Assembly (NCBI RefSeq): GCF_024868665.1
Contig: NC_079913.1
Location: forward strand, 472,331-536,330
Reading direction: 5' to 3'
Source of the DNA: Triplophysa rosa
Taxonomy: Eukaryota > Chordata > Actinopteri > Cypriniformes > Nemacheilidae
DNA length: 64,000 nt
A program made the translations under genes and the position numbers. A model generated the notes under the pieces. That model worked only from the letters and a program-made list of their open reading frames with translations, had not been told where the DNA came from and did no database searches. Each line of letters starts with the position of its first letter. Within the stretch, counting starts at the first letter, position 1. Shown piece by piece: positions 12,554 through 22,711 of the stretch.

Positions 12554-15500
12554 ATGAACGCAGGAGATGTCCCAGCCACTGTGACCCTTGAATCCGTCAA
12601 TTCCGTCACATTTACTCAGGACACCGATGGAAACATAATCCTGCACTGCCCTCAAAATGGCGAGACACCCCACATCAAACTTCAAGACTGTTTCTTATTT
12701 GCGTGCGTATCAAACGTGTGTTCATGTAAATGTTGTTGATGTATTGTAGATGAGGAGGACTTGGGTTCAGACGAACCGGTTCACAAACGACTGCGATTGT
12801 CCAGTGAGGATGGCGAAGACCCTCATGATTCTAGCTCAGCAGAGTACGCTGTCGTCACCTTACCTAGTGAGTCAACCACAAAACGAATGCCAATAGGTTT
12901 CCCAAACACCTTCACCTTCTGTTTGTCAACCAAACTAGTAGTCCTGCCGGACTCAATAGTTGCCTGTAGTTGTCTTTGTGTATGAAACTGGGACAAGAGA
13001 AAGAATGGAGCACTCATAATGCACTTAACATCAATTACGACCTTACCTAGTTTGTGATGATTGTAGTTACGGAAGGCGATGAAAGTTTTGAGGTGACGAT
13101 GACTGCGACAGAGATGAGAGAAGGAGAGCTGGAAACCCAAGATCCATCTGAAACACAGGTACACGTTCAGCTTCTGGGTTTCATCAACCTGCATCTCGGT
13201 TTTTGGAAATCATATATGTTTATGATACTTGCTTGTCTTTTTTAAAGCCAGAGTTTACAAGAGAAGCTGTCAGCACCAGGACGTAGTTGCGTCATTGCAG
13301 AGATGTTGATGTGTTTGTTTGTCAACAGCATAAGAATTCTGCCGTCGTTAAGAAGACCGAAGATGTGTCGGCCGTCAGTCAAGCCTGGTTCACCACGAAA
13401 GAAGATAAAGACACGCTGGTCAACAAGGGTACATTTGACCTCTCGCATGTGTGAACTGTGGTACGCGTGATAGACAGACAAAATACCGGATCTAACTGAA
13501 GTTGTTACACAGGTCACAAATGGAAACAGGGCATGTGGTCAAAAGAGGAGATCGATATCCTGATGAGTAACATCGAGCGCTACGTGAAGGTGAGCTCGTT
13601 TGATATTTGACACGTCACGTTTGCTGGTTAAGATGCGGTCTTGTTAATCTTCCGTCTGTCCAAACTCAGAACCGGGGGATCCAGGACCCTGCCGAGATCA
13701 TCTTCGAGATGCCAAAAGAAGAGCGAAAAGATTTTTACCGCAGTATAGCGTGGGGTTTAAACAGACCGCTGTTTGCTGTGTACAGACGTGTACTGCGAAT
13801 GTACGACAACCGGAACCACGTAGGCAAGTAAGGACACGGATGTTTACGGACTCGCACAGAATCCTGTATACACCCTGATGCCTGCCGTAATATTGGATGT
13901 GCTGTTTTCTTGTTGTTTAGATACACCGATGAGGAGATCAATAAACTGAAAGAGTAAGTGGAACCACGAATGCCACGACGTTTGATCCGAGTCTGCATTG
14001 CATTCATTCCTTCTGTGTGTTGTGGCAACAGGCTAAGGGAGAAACACGGGAACGACTGGGCCACCATCGGGGCGGCGCTCGGTCGCAGCGCATCTTCTGT
14101 GAAGGACCGGTGTCGACTCATGAAGGACACGTGCAACACCGGTGAGCTGTTCTGAATTCCACCACATTGATCCATCGGTTACGAGCAATAAATACTGACG
14201 TGTCATTGAGAACGGTGCAACCTAGCACAACGCTAACGTTCCCATCGTTCAGGAAAATGGACAGAGGACGAGGAGAGAAAGTTGGCAGAAGTGGTCCATG
14301 AGTTGACTGGCACAGAGGCAGGCGATGTCGTTACTCAGGGCGTCTCCTGGGCGACGGTGGCAGAACTAGTTGGCACTCGCTCGGAGAAACAGTGCCGCTC
14401 TAAGTGGCTCAACTACCTTAACTGGAAGCAAAGCGGCGGAACAGAATGGAGCAAAGAAAACGACATCAACCTCGTCCGCAGGTACGTGAGGTCACAGCAG
14501 ATGGACAGCCTCAACCCTTACATGGAGACGTTTCGTAGAATTTTCAGCCAATTAAATCCACCGATCATTCTTCTGTAATCATTTGCAGAATAGCAGAGCT
14601 GGAGGTGGAGGACGAGAATGACATAAACTGGGATACGTTGGCTGGCGGATGGAGCAGCGTGCGCTCGCCTCAGTGGCTGCGCAGCAAATGGTGGACCATC
14701 AAAAGACAAGTAGCCAATCACAAGGAGCTTCCCTTTCCATGTAAGCCAATGAGAAATTTCCTTATTTAGGTATTCAATATCTCGTCAGACTCGGAAGTGA
14801 ATTCTTGTGTTTCTAGTCTTGTTGAAAGGGTTGCAGGATGTTGTGGAGGCCCCACCGTCTACGAAGGTCGTGGTGGTCACTTCTCGGTCAGCTACTGCGT
14901 CGCCCAGCCCGGTGACTGCGCTTCAGATCCCCGTTCAGATTCCAGTGCAGATCACGCATGTCTGTGAGTCTGTGAGAATACAAACAGGCCTGTTAATGCA
15001 CGTTCACTGAGTTTCAACTTGAAATGAAAAAGCAGTCACATGAGCGTTTGACCTGCAGCTGTGAGTTAAGGGAACTCTTTGTGGAGTTTGTGTGTTTACA
15101 GGAGTTTTTGTAGATTCAGTGCATGTCTTCATCCCCAGCGTCTTCAGATGGTGTGAGTGGAACTTCAGACAGTGAAACGATCACGTTGAATTCTGGAGCT
15201 TTACAGACATTTGAATTACTGCCTGTGAGTATTGCAGTTTGATATTATTTTGGTTAAAAGACATTTATTCGTGATGTTTTATAAATAAATGGTTTCGTTT
15301 CCTCTTTTAGTCGTTTCACCTGCAGCCCACTGGCACACCTGGAACCTATTACCTCCAAACAGGAACCAATCAGAGCCTCCCACTCACACTGTCAGCCAAT
15401 CCCACGGTCACGCTCACAGCTGCGGCCTCTCCATCTTCCCCGGACCAGATTATCTTGCACAGTCTCACAGTAAATCTGTTTGTTTGCAGTAGCACAAAAC

Positions 15501-16115
15501 ATACTCTTGTTCTGTACTTGAAACGTCTTTCACCCACACTTACTGTACGTCTTCAAGGGTGATGCTGAAAACGTGACGGTTCAGATGTCCCATCCTGGCA
15601 TCATCATCCAGACGGTGACCTCAGAAGACCTCTCCGAGCTGGAAGCAGAGCAGGGGCTGATGAAGGAACAGCCTCCTGAAGAGCAAAACGACTGCGGGGA
15701 GGAGGAACACGGTGAACAAACTTCGGAGGATGTACAGGATGGAGGAAAGGTATTATCTTCAAAACCTGTCAAAAATGGTTTGTGTGTTTGTTCATCTACT
15801 TCTCTTAATCATTGTCCTTTTCCGTAGATGCTGATCTCCTGTGAGGTCAAGGAAACCGAGAATTCTGGGATTGGTGGTGGAGCCGTGCTTATGGTTCCGT
15901 CTCCAAGCTGCTTCATTCCATCTAATGAAGATATCGGCACCGATTCGGTCCTGCCCCTTGGAACATTGACCGGTACCGAGTGCATCGACTAGCCTTGATT
16001 GTTTTTTTATTAAAGTCACTTGAAAAGAGACGAGATAAAAATGCATTACGTAACTGACTGTTTGTGTTTCCATGTAGATCCCATTTTGGAGAACCAAGAA
16101 GAGGGATCAGACTGA
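12554..16115 (+). CDS. dmtf1: Cyclin D-binding Myb-like transcription factor 1 (DMTF1/DMP1)
   Basis: Sixteen coding exons: 12554-12659, 12750-12866, 13067-13158, 13329-13428, 13513-13589, 13670-13827, 13921-13953, 14032-14141, 14253-14481, 14589-14740, 14817-14963, 15139-15224, 15311-15469, 15558-15749, 15828-15972, 16078-16115. They sum to 646 codons plus stop, against about 760 residues in mammals. DMTF1 is a nuclear DNA-binding protein that activates ARF and binds D-type cyclins (family knowledge). Visible parts are an acidic N-terminus (TVTLESVNSVTFTQDTDGN), the GHKWKQGMWSKEEIDIL segment at about residue 139, and three Myb-like repeats to about residue 391 (NDWATIGAALGRSASSVKDR, SEKQCRSKWLNYLNWKQSGG, SVRSPQWLRSKWW). 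A Ser/Thr/Pro-rich activation region follows (ITLNSGALQTFELLP). The first intron is unusual: the only phase-compatible donor is GC (AATG|GCGAGA). The shorter C-terminus accounts for the length difference. Confidence 0.95.
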
Positions 16116-16697
16116 AGGCTGTTGCCGATGCTCGGTCAGACTTCAGAAGCGGGACTTCCAACACTGTTGAATGACAAATCAAAATAAGATAAACACACAG
16201 TACTCCACACGGATGTTACTAATAAATCTGTAAGACTTGTGTTGAGTTGTTGTTACCCAAGTTCCATTGACGTGTGATGGGTCTGAATGTGAAATGATAT
16301 AAAGATGTGTAGCATCTTTAGTGAGATGAAACGCAGGATCATGAGTAGAAAACATGCTTGCATCAAACACAGTATTTATATAACCCATGTGTGTTTTTGA
16401 GCCTCATCCGTGTCTCCATGCAGAGAGACTTTTACTATGTTACACTTGTTTTTAACGCGCTCTTAAAATATGACATGCCTTTACGTTAAAATATTTTTGT
16501 GTGCATTTCTAGACTTGACAGTTTTTATAGCCTGCTTTTCTGCCGTGATACTTGATCAGTGAATTATGTAAAGCTGCACTGTTGATAATAATGTTAGAAG
16601 CAGAATTCCAAACGGCTACTATAGACTGGCTATAATTTATCAAAGGGTTTAAATATCCATCTAACCTGTATGTTAGTGCCTCGGTGTTTATTTATTG

Positions 16698-16703
16698 AAT
16701 AAA
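16698..16703 (+). terminator. dmtf1 poly(A) signal
   Basis: AATAAA lies 583 bases after the dmtf1 stop codon and is the first canonical signal I see downstream. It marks a plausible 3' end. Confidence 0.6.
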
Positions 16704-16784
16704 CAAAATGTCACGACTTGCATGCGTGCGCTTTTTACAAACTGCAGTGACGTATCGGCAGTAATATGATGCATTGCTGCAGGG

Positions 16785-16920
16785 ATTGTAGGATTACAGT
16801 AGCTCAGAGATTAAGGAACGGGGCTTTGGATGGGAATGTTGTTGGTTAAATCCCCGATTAATTCATCCCTGAAAGTTACCTTGAGGACTCTTACCCAAGA
16901 GCAAGGGACTGAACTAGACG
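16785..16920 (+). mobile_element. Degenerate tRNA-derived SINE-like sequence
   Basis: AGTAGCTCAGAGATTAAGG resembles an A box, and GTTGGTTAAATCCCCG about 45 bases later resembles a B box. CCTTGAGGACTCTTACCCAAG follows, recalling the body of fish tRNA-SINEs. It is too diverged to be a tRNA gene. Confidence 0.4.
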
Positions 16921-17967
16921 TTTTTGAGAAAAATATGTCTTATTTGGGGAAGATTTTTAGCAGCACATCAACATTCATGGGAATCGACCTCTGCATAGGT
17001 AATTTACAAATGATGTCCACAAAACCTTCACCTTCCAGACAACAATAGATATTTAGTCGCTCCCATTTTGTAATAACAAACCTTCATTAAAAAAATCGTC
17101 AGGGCTTTGTGAAACCAGCCATCTACAAAACTGATTATATTTGTGAGGTTTACAGTTTAACAGCAAGTCAAACTTTTTATCACTCACATACGTTATATTA
17201 AGAAGATTAAAATGGTTATGACTTTTAAATGGTTAAAAGTGCATTTGATATAGAGACAGGAAATACAAAAAGCTTATTGTAACATCCCATAAGAAAAAAA
17301 AAACAGATATGATCCCTTTAATATCTCAATTTCTATAGACATTGGAGCATTAGAGTTTCAGAAGAGATCTCAACAATGTCTCAAACTGAGCTCAGATTGA
17401 CCCAAATTTCAATCAAAAGTCAATATTATTAGATTTCAGTTTGAACTCAAATGTTTCTCATCCACTTTACCAGATCCAGGTTATTATATACATCTTAATG
17501 TATTTTAACAATAGTCTCATCTGTTTCGATTTCATTTCTCCCAAGTAAATTTAGTAGAAAGATCTGAGAGTTGATACTTGAATGAACCACAACCGAGAAC
17601 TCTTATCAAATGTGAACTAACATCAACCCCGAGCAATAATGTTCTTCTGAAATGTTGTCTCCTAAAGTCTACAATCGAATCCAACTTTAATAAGCCTAAT
17701 TAAGCTTATACACGAATAGGATTCTGGTTATTTGATGAAACATGCAGAAAACTCAAACCTCGTGAAGGGTCTGTTGTAGGTCTGCAAAACGTAGAGGTCC
17801 AAAAAGCTTGCAGGGTGTTTAGATTTGCCCGAAAATGAAATGGGCTTTTTCATTTCTGCTCCTGGTCACACCTCTGCTTAATGAACTAATGAGTTAAATC
17901 AGGTGTGTTTGATAAGGACGTTCTGGAGGCATCAGAAGCTCAGCAATATCAGATCAACAAAAAACAC
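16921..17967. other. Intergenic DNA between dmtf1 and tmem243
   Basis: I see no coding exon, RNA gene or clear repeat boundary here. It is AT-rich, with short open frames only (for example 16830-17048). Confidence 0.5.
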
Positions 17968-18191
17968 CTAGGCCAGGTTTCATAGACAAGGCTTAGCCTA
18001 AATCAGGTCCATGTCTTAGTTCATTTAGGCTATTTAAATCGCTTTTATTAAAATGCCTTAGAAACAGCATTACCGATGTGCATCTCGAGACAAAACAATG
18101 GCACTGACATATTTTAAGATGTCAGGGCAAGATATTTTCAGTTGAGAGTCTGGGACTAGCCTTAAGCCTGGTCTGTGAAACCGGGGCCTAG
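17968..18191. mobile_element. Short MITE with terminal inverted repeats
   Basis: The left end CTAGGCC-AGGTTTCATAGAC continues with AAGGCTTAGCCTAA. The right end reads TTAAGCCTGGTCTGTGAAAC then CGGGGCCTAG, its imperfect inverted repeat over about 35 bp. The body is about 150 bp and non-coding. Similar elements are abundant in cyprinid genomes. I could not see a clear target duplication. Confidence 0.75.
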
Positions 18192-18256
18192 AGTCACCGT
18201 TCCATGCCTGTGTGCTATAACAAATGCGAAAAACATGAACGCATTACAGTTATGTA

Positions 18257-18262
18257 TTTATT
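18257..18262 (-). terminator. Candidate tmem243 poly(A) signal
   Basis: TTTATT on the plus strand is AATAAA on the minus strand. It lies about 500 bases downstream of the tmem243 stop codon, giving a 3' UTR of ordinary length. Confidence 0.5.
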
Positions 18263-18768
18263 CATTACATAAAATTCCAATGATTAATGGCAGATGTGTA
18301 AAGTTTGTCACCATATCAAGTGTACAGTGACTTAGAAAAAGGAAGAAAAAGCAGCAATGACATAATGTCTTTAATCAAGTGCTCCGATTCAAGATTGCTT
18401 ATCTAGTCATTTAAATACAAAAGGAAATGTCTCATTTGGGAATGTACTACAGGCGTGTCGTGTACAAGTATAAAAGCATTCTGCATTACACTGCCATGGC
18501 TTATTTCAAGAGGTCTTGGAATTACATTGGCATATAGGTTTGTAAGCTGTGTACAGCATTTCGGGTAGAAAAACGTGTGCATGACATCCCAGAGTGCTCC
18601 TGTTCATGAACATATTTGCATCTGACTCCCAAAGGCAGACTGGCCCAGCCCACATCTGGGGCTTGTATGAATTCTCCTGATTCAAACACTCACGTGAGCT
18701 TATGTGGGGTTCAAAGAGCCCACATAATGGACATTCATGTGATTGGGACGGTTCCCATGGAAACAGCT

Positions 18769-18914
18769 TTATAAGGCATTGCTCTGTTTGTCCCGTCCCA
18801 CGTCATGAAAGTACAAGTTGGCACAAATGCACAGCAGAACGATGGAACACAGCATATAGTAGATCAAGTTGCGAAACTTGGGCTCCAAATCTCCTTGCCT
18901 ATACCAATATATCT

Positions 18915-18959
<45 letters not shown>

Positions 18960-19559
18960 TGCGTTTGTGATTTCATTTGTTTAGATCAGGAAACGCATGA
19001 CAAGACAGTCTGATGCAGTTATTATCTACCGTCTGGTAGCAATGGTACAGTGAGGAAATGCTTTTGTGTAACGTATCTCAGACTTACCAGCACCAACACT
19101 GAGCCGCAGACTAACATGATACAGACGGCAAAGAAAATATTCAACGGCTTAGGAGGCAGTGAGGGGAAGACAAATGAGCTAATAATGGTCACCTGAAACA
19201 GAAAGTGAGAATTTAGCATCGTGCCAAACCAACAATATCCATAGAAACACCAACTGCTCTTTCCTGTTCAAACTTACGAGAACGAGCAAAGACGTTAGTC
19301 CACCGATGACTAAATTAATGATTCTATCCTGAAAGGGACAAGAAAAACATGTATAAGTGATTTGACAGGTACCTCGAGGAAGTGTTGTTTTTGTTCGTTT
19401 GCTGGTTTAGAATAGCATGCTTTCATGAATCATGACAATAAGACACGAAAAATGTATTAAAGTAAAGATGAATTGTGTTACCCTGGCCGATGTCTCGCCA
19501 AACAGAGGCCTGTTGTCCATACCACTGGTGCCATAGGTGCGTGTCGTAAAGTCATCCAT
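18769..19559 (-). CDS. tmem243: Transmembrane protein 243
   Basis: Four coding exons in transcript order: 19559-19482, 19328-19278, 19192-19088, 18912-18769. They give 125 codons plus stop, against 118 residues in human, and all introns are GT-AG. TMEM243 is a small multi-pass membrane protein of little-known function. The N-terminus (MDDFTTRTYGTSGMDNRPLF) is hydrophilic. It is followed by four hydrophobic stretches: IINLVIGGLTSLLVLVTIIS, LNIFFAVCIMLVCGSVLVL, an IYW segment before the basic RQGDLEPKFRN loop, and YYMLCSIVLLCICANLYF. The FHDVGR ending of the human protein is present and extended by DKQSNAL. An untranslated first exon probably ends at 20752 (donor AG|GTATGT). A GA microsatellite abuts the last acceptor. 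Confidence 0.95.
18914..18952. repeat. (GA)n microsatellite forming a polypyrimidine tract
   Basis: About 18 GA units with one GACA interruption. On the minus strand this is a (TC)n run ending directly in the CAG acceptor of tmem243 exon 4, so it supplies that intron's polypyrimidine tract. Confidence 0.9.
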
Positions 19560-20751
19560 GGCAAGAGCACTACATAACCCTTTTCCCGATATCTTTTACC
19601 AGCAGCGTCCCTTCTTCAGTGGAGGTCGGCAATGCATGCTCCCCTCTCTCTTGTTAAGGTTTCCTCTTCTTTAGAAGCTGGATATCATTTTGGTTGGGTT
19701 ACCTTAGGACATATCAGATCAGCCACACAGTTTAAAAATGAACATCCATTATTTTTATGAAAGGTGTGTGATTAACTGATAAAACACATTTGTCATGCAC
19801 TTTTGTTCCTCTTCCGAGTCTTCCGAGGAATCAAAAGACGCCAGGTTGCAATGGTGTTTCAGAGTAACCAAACAAGTCCGTCTTTCTAACCATCAGCCTA
19901 GGGGCTTTCGAGCTTTTGCGGTCTGATTCATGAAATCGCACATGCACGGCCTTTCAAAAAAATGTGACCGGTCATGTGGGGAGTTGATCTGGCCGTCAGT
20001 GCATAAACATGTTTTGCACAAACTTACAAATGTGGCTTGTGTAGACTTTAGTGAAGCACATATATAAACACAAATAATCACTTAATCAAACTCAAACAAC
20101 GCTTTAAGAAATGATTTTGCTGAAAAGGCTCAAATCCAAGTTATGTTATGCTGCTGTGTGCACTCCAACAAATTACCTTGAGATTTAAGATGACTCTTCA
20201 TCCTTCTGATGATTAAAATGGCTGGTGAGTGGTGTGTGAGGATGGAAGACCAGGAGCACCTCCAGACTGTGTAACTGTGTTAGTAACCATAGATCAGCAT
20301 TAGTGTCTGATGGAACTTCCTTGCACTTTTTACTATTGATTGCTCAAATCTATATGGATCTAATTCCTTCTTTAAAAACGTAAGGCGGCTTACACTATTA
20401 CAGACCTAACACACTTTCACATGACAAGAGAGAATGTTCATCTTAACAGTCCAGTACATTACTTCAGCAATTTGACTATCACTGCTTGTGCATGGACTGA
20501 TTTTGTTCTTGCATAAATTATAACTGACCAATAAACTATTAATAAAGCATGCGGATTTAAGGTCAGTAATATACGAAAACGAATTGTGATTCTTTAACTT
20601 GAAAACAAAAAGGTAACGTTAAATATGAGTAATCAGTTTGTTCCTGTTGAATAAATCAAAGCCATCAAACAGCCAACCGGCTAATGTAAACTAAAACAAA
20701 CTACAATAACAAAGGTGTTAGTGTTTAATAAACTGTTATAATATAACATAC

Positions 20752-20890
20752 CTGGATGTGAAAGAAACGTTGGGGTTTATTGATCACACGGGGTGTTTTC
20801 TGACGAGAGTATTATCCGCCTGACTTCCCAAGAGCAGCAGAGCGCCGTAAAGACGACTAGCTGCTTGAAACCGGAAGTCGCGTCGTCTTA
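20752..20890 (-). promoter_or_regulatory. tmem243 promoter and untranslated first exon
   Basis: A minus-strand donor CATCCAG|GTATGT sits at 20752/20751. About 120 bases upstream, GAAACCGGAAGTCGCGTCG at about 20868-20886 contains an ETS-type CCGGAAGT core in a small CpG-containing block. Together these suggest a TATA-less promoter with a non-coding exon. The matching acceptor before 19559 was not fixed. Confidence 0.45.
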
Positions 20891-21384
20891 AAGGGCCACA
20901 CGGTTTGTTTGTCATTACCACATTTTTGGTATATATACTAATAAAGCATTAATCAAACCATACAAGTGTAATTGATACAAGGGGCTTATTTATTATTAAG
21001 TATTTTAATAAAACAAGACAAACATAAATCTTATTTGTTTTCTTTACCCTACAACAAACGTTTTTTTAAATAATACAAATCAACTGTCAAAGCAGCTTTG
21101 CTCTTAAACACATGGACATATTTGAATTCCTAGATGCAATAAACAAATAAATAACATAAAAATCGATTTTATTTATGTTTACTGGTATTCACACATTAAA
21201 TACGTGGATAAGGGGTTGAATTTGACCTTTAAATATAGACCATGAAATGGTTCGTTTACATGAAAATGTTTATTCAGATTGAATTGTACAGTGGATGAAG
21301 ACTTTGACATGTCGACTGGATGAAGACTTTAACAACTGCGCTTTAAAAAAAAACATGGGAAAAGTGCTGGTTGAATTTGGGCCA
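20891..21384. other. Spacer between tmem243 and meig1
   Basis: AT-rich DNA without coding signal. It contains a minus-strand AATAAA at 21269-21274, about 110 bases downstream of the meig1 stop, which probably ends that transcript. A direct repeat of GGATGAAGACTTT occurs at 21293 and 21319. This stretch also holds the junction between the human 7q21-type and 10p13-type blocks. Confidence 0.5.
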
Positions 21385-21935
21385 TCAGTACCCATAAACC
21401 TTTACTTTATGGACCTCTCTATCTTCACACTCCCTCTTTCTGTTGTAGTAGTAGAATGTATTATCTCGACGTTGAAGCTTCTTCACAAACCCAGTGTCTG
21501 GCCATCTGTCAATCTGGGGCAACAGTAAATCAGTTCTTTATTTTCAGTTAGAGCAAATATAATTAAGTATTAATTGTGGAAATGACCGTAAGTGACTAAT
21601 CAGGAAATAGTAGAGATACACCTATAAAGAGATAAGAAGCATATAATGCTCCAGTGTATTAAATATACTGTATGTTGTACTGAATCACACTGAAGAAGTA
21701 TGAAAAATGTAAGCATTATATAATGTAAGAATGTTCGTTGATGTTAGTAATGGAAGCAAAGCTATGGTTAAGTGGCATATGTTGAAGAGAAACAGTGTAC
21801 CTCGACTTGTTTAATTTGCCTGTACTCCAGTTCATCTCTGTATCCAGCTTGCTGGAATCTGTACAGGTTCTCAACCTCACCTGTCCATTGCTTTGCTCGG
21901 CTCATGGACTTCGGTCTGGCGTTAGTATCCATCAT
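21385..21935 (-). CDS. meig1: Meiosis expressed gene 1 protein (MEIG1)
   Basis: Two coding exons, 21935-21801 and 21513-21385, joined by a GT-AG intron. They give 87 residues, against 88 in human. MEIG1 is a small protein that partners PACRG in the spermatid manchette and in cilia/sperm tail assembly (family knowledge). The match is clear along the whole length: [48 protein letters not shown] and [10 protein letters not shown] are all family hallmarks. The start is at tandem ATGs (21935 and 21932, both in frame), 15 bases inside an exon whose acceptor (TATGTACAG) is at 21951-21952. A non-coding first exon therefore lies upstream toward dclre1c. It is easily missed because each exon is short. 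It is divergent with dclre1c, as in human. Confidence 0.95.
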
Positions 21936-21950
21936 AACAGAGGATATGTT

Positions 21951-22711
21951 CTGTACATAAAAAAAACAAGAAAAATGTCACAGTATTATTCTTAGGAATA
22001 ATTAACACGTCCCATTTCTTGCAATAGTCAAATCAACAGTACAGCAGTACAAACAGCCGAGTAGTTTAGAAAAGATGTAGATTTACAGGACAGCTAATCT
22101 GATCTCATTTGCGTAGAAGAGGCTTTGCGTTTTATTCCTGAATTAAACACTACGTCTAACGTTAATTATCATCAAAAACATGTCAAAATATATTATTAAT
22201 AATGTTTTATACAAACTTTTGACGTAAGCGATAACAGCAGAATCGTTCGTTCAGTAAGCTACTGTAGGCTGCTTATCATCGTTCCTAAGCAACCGTACTG
22301 AAAACAAATAGTGCTGGCCGATAGAAAGCTCACTCGAGGAAACCGTTTGGTTGGCCATCCAAAACTATTCCCGGAAATCAAATGGCGCAAAGTAGATGTA
22401 GTCTTACACACAACATTAAAAAAAAAACATCGTGAAGTGTACATTTTTATTTGAATTCCCCCATTCAAGAGTATAACGTTAATCGCGTTTTGCACTTTTA
22501 TGTGGATTTGACATTTTATAAAAGCAATGTTTTCTAGTCCAACAGATGTCGCTGTCTTTACAGATGTTGATTTCAGACTCCGACGTGTTGTCATACCAAT
22601 GCGATGTCATGAAGAGGAAAAGCAGATGCATGAATTCTAGATCCCAAGTTCAGAGAGACCGAAGACTGTGCTGTCTTGTGTGTTTATGTGTTTTTGAGCC
22701 TAAACTTCAAC
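21951..22711. promoter_or_regulatory. Bidirectional meig1/dclre1c intergenic region with X-box-like site
   Basis: The 5' ends of meig1 (minus) and dclre1c (plus) face each other across about 760 bases. GTTCCTAAGCAAC at 22281-22293 is a near-palindrome (reverse complement GTTGCTTAGGAAC) resembling the RFX X-box. That would fit a cilia/sperm gene. Binding is inferred, and transcription starts cannot be placed from sequence. Confidence 0.45.

Noticed and set aside
16790..16860. Possible tRNA gene
   Set aside because: A-box and B-box like words exist, but no cloverleaf arms can be drawn. It fits a decayed tRNA-derived SINE.
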